Position numbers and translations under genes: made by a program
NCBI GenBank assembly: GCA_002479415.1
Contig: DLMZ01000007.1
Coordinates: forward strand, 1 to 20,174
Origin: Firmicutes bacterium UBA7523
Lineage (GTDB): Bacteria; Bacillota; Dethiobacteria; Dethiobacterales; Dethiobacteraceae
Length of the DNA stretch: 20,174 bases
Direction of reading: 5' to 3'
In this document: positions 14,591-20,174 of the stretch, piece by piece
How positions within the stretch are numbered: the stretch's first letter is position 1
Layout of the letters: each line of letters begins with the position of its first letter
Notes under the pieces: model-generated
Database searches by the model: none
What the model saw: the letters and a program-made list of their open reading frames with translations, nothing else
What the model was told of the DNA's origin: nothing

Positions 14591-14610
14591 TGTCTATGTT
14601 AGCATAGACA
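14591..14610. repeat. Hairpin near RAYT right end
   Basis: A perfect 8-bp stem with a TTAG tetraloop, 17 bases upstream of the transposase start codon. Such hairpins are the substrates recognised by Y1 transposases; here it could also shape the transposase leader. Confidence 0.6.
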
Positions 14611-14665
14611 TGAGAGATAGGTCAACCGCGAGAACCGTCCCCATGGTAATTGAGGAGGGAAAGTG

Positions 14666-16738
14666 ATGGAAAAACACGAGCATCATGGGTATCACGACAG
14701 CAGCACCAACCGTAAGGACATTCATGCTCATCGGAATAATCATCATGACCACGGGCACCATTCAAAGCATTCAACGGAGGAGTTTCGCAGCCGCTTTTTT
14801 GTTTCCCTTCTACTAACAATACCTGTACTTTATTACAGTCACCATATCCAGTTGTGGTTAAACTTTTCCCCGCCGCATTTCCCTGGAGATAAATATATTC
14901 CCTTTCTTTTGGGTACCTTTATTTATTTCTACGGCGGTAAGGTTTTCTTGCTGGGAGCATGGGAAGAGTTGAAGGGCAGAAACCCGGGGATGATGACACT
15001 AATTACCATGGCTATCTCGGTTGCATTTGGCTACAGCTTGGCGGTTACCATGGGTATGCCAGGTGACGAGTTGTATTGGGAACTGGCAACGTTGGTCACA
15101 ATTATGCTCCTTGGGCACTGGCTGGAATTGCAGGCCATACAGCGGGCAAGCGGTGCTCTGCAGGAACTGGCTGAACTGTTGCCGGATAAAGCTACCCGCA
15201 TTATTAATGGTGGGACTGAAGACGTGCCTGTGAGCGCCTTGGCTGCAGATGATAAAATTTTAATTCGCCCCGGTGGACAGGTGCCCTCCGATGGGATAGT
15301 AATTGAAGGTGCATCGTATGTCAATGAATCAATGTTAACAGGAGAGTCAACTCCTGTACATAAGGGACAGGGGGATTGGGTATTTGCCGGCACGGTAATT
15401 GAAGACGGCTCTCTAAGAGTGCGTATTGAAAAGGCAGGCAAGGATACTACTCTGGCCGGTATTATGCGTCTGGTGGAACAAGCACAGGCTTCTCGCTCTC
15501 ATACTCAGGTTCTGGCAGACCGGGCCGCATTTTGGCTGGTTCTGGTCGCTTTTGTTGCAGCAGGGATGACTGCTATTGCCTGGAGCGCAGCTAAAGCTGA
15601 CTCTAGCTTCATACTGGAAAGGGTGGTGACCGTGCTCATTATTTCCTGCCCTCATGCTCTGGGGCTGGCAATTCCATTAGTAACTGCTATCTCCACCACC
15701 TTGTCTGCCAAAAATGGACTACTGGCAAAAGATCGTCTTGCTCTGGAGGAAGCCCGTTTAGTAAACTGTGTGGTCTTTGACAAAACAGGCACCCTGACTA
15801 AAGGAGAACAAACTATTGTTGCTATACACACTGCGGAAGAAAGTGAAGGAAGTGAGCTGCTGCGCTTGGCAGCTGCAGCAGAAGCAGATTCAGAGCACAT
15901 GATTGCCAGCGGTATACTAAAGGCTGCGGAAGAACGGGAGCTGACTATTCCCAAAGCAGCTTCGTTTTCAGCATTGCCCGGCAAAGGCATTGAAGCTAAC
16001 ATTGAAGATAAAAAGGTTTTTGTCGGCGGTCCTAACCTTATACAGCATCTTGGATTATCTTTGCCATCTACCCTGAAGGAGCAAGCCAGTCGTTACGGAG
16101 TTGAAGGCAAAAGCATTGTTTGGGTTGTAGTTGATGGACAAGTTAGCGGATTTTTTGTTATGTCAGATATCATACGTGATGAATCACGGGAAGCGGTTGC
16201 CGCTTTAAAAAGCAGAGGCATTAAAGTCGTAATGCTTACCGGTGACAGCAAAGGTGTTGCTGAAAAAATATCGGTGGAGCTGGGTATTGACTCATATTAT
16301 GCCGAGGTTTTGCCCGAGTATAAAGCAGATAAGATTAAAAGGTTGCGCGATGAAGGGTACCGGGTGGCCATGGTTGGCGACGGCGTCAACGATGCGCCGG
16401 CTCTGGCTGTGGCCGATGTAGGTTTCGCTATAGGTGCCGGTACCGACATAGCCGTTGAATCAGCGGGAATTATTCTAATGCGAAATGACCCTAGGGATGT
16501 AGTGCGCCTTATAAACCTCTCCCGGGCCAGCTATCGGAAAATGAAACAAAACCTGGCTTGGGCTGTAGGCTACAATGCATTAGCTATCCCGCTGGCAGCC
16601 GGGGTGTTGGCTCCGGCCGGTTTTATTCTCCCAATGGCAGCAGGAGCTGTTGTTATGTCTGCAAGTACAATTATTGTTGCTCTTAATGCCCAATTATTAT
16701 GGCGGTTTAGTTTAGGCAAAACTAACGTATTAAAATAA
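14666..16738 (+). CDS. copB: CopB-type copper/silver P-type ATPase
   Basis: A 690-residue P1B ATPase that should export copper across the membrane. The N-terminus has 12 histidines in its first 35 residues instead of CxxC HMA domains. Then come TGES (225-228), the membrane CPH motif (Cys328-Pro-His330), DKTGT with phosphorylated Asp372, the nucleotide-domain SEHM (His411-Met412), TGD (525-527), GDGVNDAP (571-578), and the TM7/TM8 signatures GYN (635-637) and MSAST-IIVALNA. CPH and a His-rich head define the CopB (P1B-3) group. The nucleotide-domain HP motif reads His-Met. ATG 14666 follows GAGGAGGGA (14652-14660). A RAYT element ends 24 bases upstream, and no clear promoter is visible. Confidence 0.92.
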   Translation: MEKHEHHGYHDSSTNRKDIHAHRNNHHDHGHHSKHSTEEFRSRFFVSLLLTIPVLYYSHHIQLWLNFSPPHFPGDKYIPFLLGTFIYFYGGKVFLLGAWEELKGRNPGMMTLITMAISVAFGYSLAVTMGMPGDELYWELATLVTIMLLGHWLELQAIQRASGALQELAELLPDKATRIINGGTEDVPVSALAADDKILIRPGGQVPSDGIVIEGASYVNESMLTGESTPVHKGQGDWVFAGTVIEDGSLRVRIEKAGKDTTLAGIMRLVEQAQASRSHTQVLADRAAFWLVLVAFVAAGMTAIAWSAAKADSSFILERVVTVLIISCPHALGLAIPLVTAISTTLSAKNGLLAKDRLALEEARLVNCVVFDKTGTLTKGEQTIVAIHTAEESEGSELLRLAAAAEADSEHMIASGILKAAEERELTIPKAASFSALPGKGIEANIEDKKVFVGGPNLIQHLGLSLPSTLKEQASRYGVEGKSIVWVVVDGQVSGFFVMSDIIRDESREAVAALKSRGIKVVMLTGDSKGVAEKISVELGIDSYYAEVLPEYKADKIKRLRDEGYRVAMVGDGVNDAPALAVADVGFAIGAGTDIAVESAGIILMRNDPRDVVRLINLSRASYRKMKQNLAWAVGYNALAIPLAAGVLAPAGFILPMAAGAVVMSASTIIVALNAQLLWRFSLGKTNVLK

Positions 16739-16764
16739 ACAATAATATAACAACTTGAAAATTA

Positions 16765-17991
16765 CTACTGCTCATCCAATTCTGCCACAACTGCAGATAA
16801 TGCAAGTTTTATGTGTTCATATGTTAAACCGCCTTGCATGAAAACACTATACGGTGGTCTCAGAGGAGCATCGGCTGAAAATTCGCTGCTGGACCCTTGC
16901 ACAAAAGTACCGGCTGCCATAATTATTTCATCCTGATAACCCACCATTGGTGCCGGACTAGGTATTACATGGCTGTCAATAGGGGAAACTGCTTGAACTG
17001 CACGACAAAAAGTAAGTAGCTTGTTTGCATTTCCCAGACGAATTGCTTGTACCACATCTCCCCGGTCTTCATCCCAGTGAGGACTGACAATGTAACCAAG
17101 CTTTGAAAAAAGTGCTGCCGCTAGAATCATTCCTTTTAACGACTGACCAACTTGGTGCGGTGCTAAAAATAGCCCCTGATAAAATAGTCTTTTTACTCCC
17201 GACATACAACCGATACCGCTCCCCAACCCTGGTGCTGTCAACTGCCAAGCTGCTTTCTCTACTAAATCGGAACGGCCCACCACGTAGCCGCCGCCCGGCG
17301 CCAACCCTGCGCCGGGATTTTTTATTAAAGAGCCGGCAACAAGATCCGCTCCGACATGGCATGGCTCACGCTCTTCTGTAAACTCTCCGTAGCAATTATC
17401 TACAATCACGGTAATATCAGGCCTGCGTTGCTTTACAGCAGAGATTAATATTTGAATATCGTTAATAGTAAGTGAGCGCCGCTCACCATAGCCCCGGGAG
17501 CGCTGAATAAAAACGACGGCAGTATCCGAAGCTAGCACATTGTCTAATTCGCTTTCAACTAAGCCGTTACACATATCAGCCTCATCGTATAATACGCTAT
17601 TGCTAAAGCCTGTAAGACCTAGCGCTTTTTGCAGCGTGTCATAAGGGCGTCCGGTAAGAGAAACCAATCGTTCCCCCGGCTTTAAAACACCGTAAATGGC
17701 CGATGCAATGGCATGGGTTCCCGAAACATACTGGGGGCGCACCAGCCCGGCTTCACCACCAAAAACAGAAGCGTATAATGCGTCCAGCTTCTCCCTGCCA
17801 AAATCATTATAACCGTATCCCGTGGAGTCATAGAAGCAGGTTTCATCTACCTGCAAATCCTGAAATGCTGTTAGGACTCTCCCCTGATTAGACAGTACAA
17901 TATTGTCTATCATACGGAATCTTTCCTTTATCTGTTCTTCTGTTGCATCAAAAATATGCTTGTAGCGCTGCAAAGCTTCAAGAGTTTTCAC
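16765..17991 (-). CDS. ynbB: Methionine gamma-lyase-like PLP protein (YnbB/aluminium resistance family)
   Basis: About 408 residues of the PLP-dependent family long called aluminium-resistance protein and now methionine gamma-lyase family. Evident motifs are STGYGYNDFGREKLD, RPQYVSGTHAI, IVDNCYGEF with a PLP-binding aspartate, and LVAGSLIKNPGAGLAPGGGY with the probable Schiff-base lysine (residue 224). The reaction in the cell is not established. The start is uncertain: GTG 17991 has GGGGG 11 bases upstream; ATG 18009 is 6 codons longer and lacks a spaced ribosome site. It overlaps the hflX end by 14 bases (or 32), so the two are translationally linked. The hflX-ynbB order matches Bacillus ynbA-ynbB. 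Confidence 0.88.
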   Translation of the reverse strand: MKTLEALQRYKHIFDATEEQIKERFRMIDNIVLSNQGRVLTAFQDLQVDETCFYDSTGYGYNDFGREKLDALYASVFGGEAGLVRPQYVSGTHAIASAIYGVLKPGERLVSLTGRPYDTLQKALGLTGFSNSVLYDEADMCNGLVESELDNVLASDTAVVFIQRSRGYGERRSLTINDIQILISAVKQRRPDITVIVDNCYGEFTEEREPCHVGADLVAGSLIKNPGAGLAPGGGYVVGRSDLVEKAAWQLTAPGLGSGIGCMSGVKRLFYQGLFLAPHQVGQSLKGMILAAALFSKLGYIVSPHWDEDRGDVVQAIRLGNANKLLTFCRAVQAVSPIDSHVIPSPAPMVGYQDEIIMAAGTFVQGSSSEFSADAPLRPPYSVFMQGGLTYEHIKLALSAVVAELDEQ

Positions 17992-19246
17992 TGTGCGGTT
18001 TTCCCCCATGCTCTAAAAGGTGTATAATTTTTTCATACCATCCGCCTGGAAGCACAGCTTTCACGGCAATTCCTTCGGGGAGGTACTCTATCTGTTCTAT
18101 TTTGCCATAACGGCGAATTATGGCCAATATATCTTCTTTGCCATATGCCAAAATATTATCAATCCGTTTTTGATTTTTTCGCAGTAAATAGTCGATTCTC
18201 ATCAACAGCGTTTCAGTGCCAATAGTTTTTGCAGCGGAAACGGCAACGTGCTCAGGAAAATCCCGTGCTAGAACTTGAAGCTGTATATTAGCTTCAGGCA
18301 AGTCTAGCTTATTAAAAACTACTAGAGTTTCCTTATTTTCTGCTCCTATTGACTTAAGAATAGAGCTTACGGCACTTATCTGTCCCTCTGTGTTTGGGTG
18401 GGATGCATCCACCACATGCAACAACAAATCTGCCTCCAGCACCTCTTCTAATGTTGCACGAAAAGCAGCCACCAGATGATGAGGAAGTTTTTGAATAAAC
18501 CCAACAGTGTCTGTCAGTAAAAAAAAGCCGCCGCCAGGAGTTTCCACCTTTCGTGTTGTCGGATCCAAAGTAGCGAAAAGCTTGTCCTCAGCAAACACAC
18601 CGGCATCAGTTAAGGCATTTAAGAGTGTCGATTTTCCTGCATTGGTATATCCCACCATTGTTACTATCGGCAACGGTACTGACTGGCGTGATTGCCGATG
18701 GATACTGCGATGTTTTTTAATGTCTTCTATTTCCTTTTTTAAATCACTTATACGTTTACGAATACGCCTTCTGTCTACTTCTAGCTTTGTTTCGCCTGGA
18801 CCTCTGGTGCCGATTCCGCCAGCCAACTTAGATAGTTCCGTCCCAATCCCTGAAAGGCGCGGCAATAAATAATTTAACTGAGCCAGCTCAACCTGCAGTT
18901 TTCCCTCTTTAGTGCGCGCACGAAGCGCGAAGATGTCAAGAATAAGCGCGGTACGATCAACTACAGGAATGCCAATTGCTTCCTCCAGATTTCTTTTTTG
19001 ACTTGGGGATAGTTCATCGTCAAAAATTACAAGATTAGCTTCTGCCTGCTCTGCAAGAAGACGAATTTCTTCCGCCTTGCCTTTCCCGACATAGTATTTA
19101 GAGTCGGGTCTGTGACGACGTTGAATGATTTCTGCCGTCGCTATTGCTCCTGCGGTGTCAGCCAGTTCAGCCAATTCGCGTAAAGTTTCTTTAATGTCCC
19201 ATTCTGAGTTTTGAGTTTCCAACCCTACAAGTATTGCTTTTTCCAT
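17978..19246 (-). CDS. hflX: GTPase HflX
   Basis: A 422-residue ribosome-associated GTPase, in studied species a rescue or splitting factor for stalled or heat-stressed ribosomes. The N-terminal HflX domain carries RRHRPDSKYYVGKGKAEEI, then a coiled linker with RLSGIGTELSKLAGGIGTRG and GPGETKLE. The G domain has G1 GYTNAGKS (199-206), G3 DTVGF (246-250) and G4 NKLD (312-315). The start ATG 19246 follows AGGG. The gene ends inside the ynbB start region and begins 52 bases after the spoVK-like gene on the same strand, an arrangement consistent with one operon. Confidence 0.95.
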   Translation of the reverse strand: MEKAILVGLETQNSEWDIKETLRELAELADTAGAIATAEIIQRRHRPDSKYYVGKGKAEEIRLLAEQAEANLVIFDDELSPSQKRNLEEAIGIPVVDRTALILDIFALRARTKEGKLQVELAQLNYLLPRLSGIGTELSKLAGGIGTRGPGETKLEVDRRRIRKRISDLKKEIEDIKKHRSIHRQSRQSVPLPIVTMVGYTNAGKSTLLNALTDAGVFAEDKLFATLDPTTRKVETPGGGFFLLTDTVGFIQKLPHHLVAAFRATLEEVLEADLLLHVVDASHPNTEGQISAVSSILKSIGAENKETLVVFNKLDLPEANIQLQVLARDFPEHVAVSAAKTIGTETLLMRIDYLLRKNQKRIDNILAYGKEDILAIIRRYGKIEQIEYLPEGIAVKAVLPGGWYEKIIHLLEHGGKPHSENS

Positions 19247-19298
19247 TGTTTTCCCTGCCTCTCCGCTCTATTCTACCAGAAAGCGAGAATGCAAGCAA

Positions 19299-20135
19299 TT
19301 AGACAAGCGACTCCCAGGAAGTGCTGTCATCGCCCCAGGGCACCAAATCTTCACGTGTAATCTTCATTAATTCTTCTCTGCTGTAAGCCTTACGTCCAAC
19401 AATCCGGAGGGCTTGGCGCCTGATGGCTCGTTCCAGCAGATTTCTAACAAGGCGGGCATTGCTGAAGTTTGCGTGACCGTTATTAATTTGCGACTTAAGG
19501 TATTGGTTTAAGCTATCTTCAGCTCCAGATGAAAGACAATATTGGCGCTCAGAGAGCATTGCTTTAGAAATTTCGATAAGCTCCTCAGTAGTGTAGTCGG
19601 GAAATTCAAGATGAATGGGGAAACGGGAACGCAGCCCGGGATTAATCCGTAAGAACTTAGTCATTTCTTTTTCATATCCGGCTAAAATTAGCACGAATTC
19701 GTTTTTGTGGTCTTCCATTGCTTTGACAAGGGTATCAATTGCTTCTTTACCAAAATCTTTTTCGCCGCCCCGAGCTAGGGAATACGCTTCATCTATAAAA
19801 AGGATACCGCCTTTAGCTTTATTAATCTGATCTCTTGTCCTTTTTGCGGTATGTCCGATAAATTCCCCCACTAGGTCTGCTCGCTCAACTTCCACTAAGT
19901 GCCCCTTGGGCAGCACTTTCAATTCAGCTAAGAGTTTACCAAATATTCGTGCCACAGTAGTTTTACCAGTACCTGGATTCCCTTTAAAAACCATATGTAG
20001 TACAATACTGTCATTTTTTAATTGGGCTTGCTCTCTCTGTCTGCAAATTTCCATATATGCTTTTAATTCTCTTACCAGATTCTTGACTCTTTTCAAGCCA
20101 ATTAATTTGTCCAAATCGCCAAAGAGATCATCCAT
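19299..20135 (-). CDS. spoVK: SpoVK-like AAA+ ATPase
   Basis: At least 278 residues of a CbbX/SpoVK-type AAA+ ATPase. Motifs are Walker A GNPGTGKT (52-59), Walker B ILFIDEAYSL (Asp115-Glu116), sensor 1 LILAGYE and the arginine finger region NPGLRSRFPI (165-174). SpoVK acts in spore maturation in Bacillus, and the neighbouring hflX and ynbB support this name over CbbX. ATG 20135 has no good ribosome site, and the frame stays open to the window edge (20174), so the gene may start outside and be slightly longer. The downstream gene is hflX, 52 bases away. Confidence 0.85.
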   Translation of the reverse strand: MDDLFGDLDKLIGLKRVKNLVRELKAYMEICRQREQAQLKNDSIVLHMVFKGNPGTGKTTVARIFGKLLAELKVLPKGHLVEVERADLVGEFIGHTAKRTRDQINKAKGGILFIDEAYSLARGGEKDFGKEAIDTLVKAMEDHKNEFVLILAGYEKEMTKFLRINPGLRSRFPIHLEFPDYTTEELIEISKAMLSERQYCLSSGAEDSLNQYLKSQINNGHANFSNARLVRNLLERAIRRQALRIVGRKAYSREELMKITREDLVPWGDDSTSWESLV

Positions 20136-20174
20136 GTTATCTTGAATATTTTCGTAATGATGACATTTAATACC

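Larger units (their letters stand above)
13799..14641 (-). mobile_element. RAYT (REP-associated transposase) element, 843 bp
   Basis: A compact unit bounded by perfect 11-bp inverted repeats, GGGACGGTTCT (13799-13809) and AGAACCGTCCC (14631-14641), holding only one Y1-type transposase gene. Inside the ends, GGTT recurs at the same distance on both sides. A hairpin, TGTCTATG-TTAG-CATAGACA (14591-14610), lies between the gene start and the right end. No target-site duplication is visible. It sits between the glnA promoter and copB. Confidence 0.75.

Noticed and set aside
15031..15655. Minus-strand frames of 136 and 80 residues inside copB
   Set aside because: They lie within a complete P-type ATPase gene with all motifs in frame on the + strand.
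1..20174. CRISPR arrays, tRNA or rRNA genes, prophage genes or toxin-antitoxin pairs
   Set aside because: No series of regularly spaced repeats, no cloverleaf-like segments outside the T-box leader, and no matching protein families were seen on reading both strands; a tRNA or covariance scan was not possible.

Overview
The window looks like a chromosomal segment of a low-to-moderate G+C, spore-forming Bacillota, probably a clostridial (Peptococcaceae-like) lineage. The grounds are a spoVK-type sporulation ATPase gene, a leucine T-box leader, Gram-positive Shine-Dalgarno sequences with frequent TTG/GTG starts, and LexA boxes of the CGAAC-N4-GTTCG type. The species cannot be named from this sequence.

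Left part (1-6638, mostly + strand): an AT-rich accessory region. It holds a DUF4177-like small protein, a small two-helix membrane protein and a YflT/general-stress-17M-like glycine-zipper protein. An intact 2415-bp IS66-family element (1376-3790, tnpA-tnpB-tnpC on the minus strand) follows. The IS is bracketed by two identical 53-bp copies of the stress gene's terminator, far longer than the 8-bp duplication usual for IS66. Next comes a likely three-gene operon with its own promoter: a DUF1287 protein, a transglutaminase-fold protein and a small membrane protein. A polytopic membrane protein ends the part.

Middle (6645-12365): housekeeping genes. ROK-kinase and yjbQ genes form a minus-strand pair. 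leuA lies behind a complete sigma-A promoter and a T-box leader whose specifier codon reads CUC (Leu). A 51-residue minus-strand ORF, easily missed, overlaps the leuA terminator. The SOS locus follows: lexA diverges from a yneA-like LysM cell-division inhibitor gene, with three LexA-like boxes in the shared promoter region. nth (endonuclease III) and a small HMA metallochaperone gene are next.

Right part (12374-20174): glnA with a perfect consensus promoter (TTGACA-17-TATAAT), a compact REP-associated tyrosine transposase (RAYT) element with 11-bp inverted ends, a CopB-type copper P-type ATPase with a His-rich N-terminus, then ynbB (methionine gamma-lyase-like), hflX and a spoVK-like AAA+ gene. 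From memory, the set spoVK-hflX-ynbB-glnRA plus lexA/yneA resembles a conserved Bacillus block. Here no glnR is visible, and its place between ynbB and glnA is taken by copB and the RAYT element.

I see no clearly novel multi-gene system. The best leads are the anomalous 53-bp duplication at the IS66 element, the layered SOS promoter, the small ORF at 10055-10210, the DUF1287/transglutaminase operon and the remodelled glnA neighbourhood.
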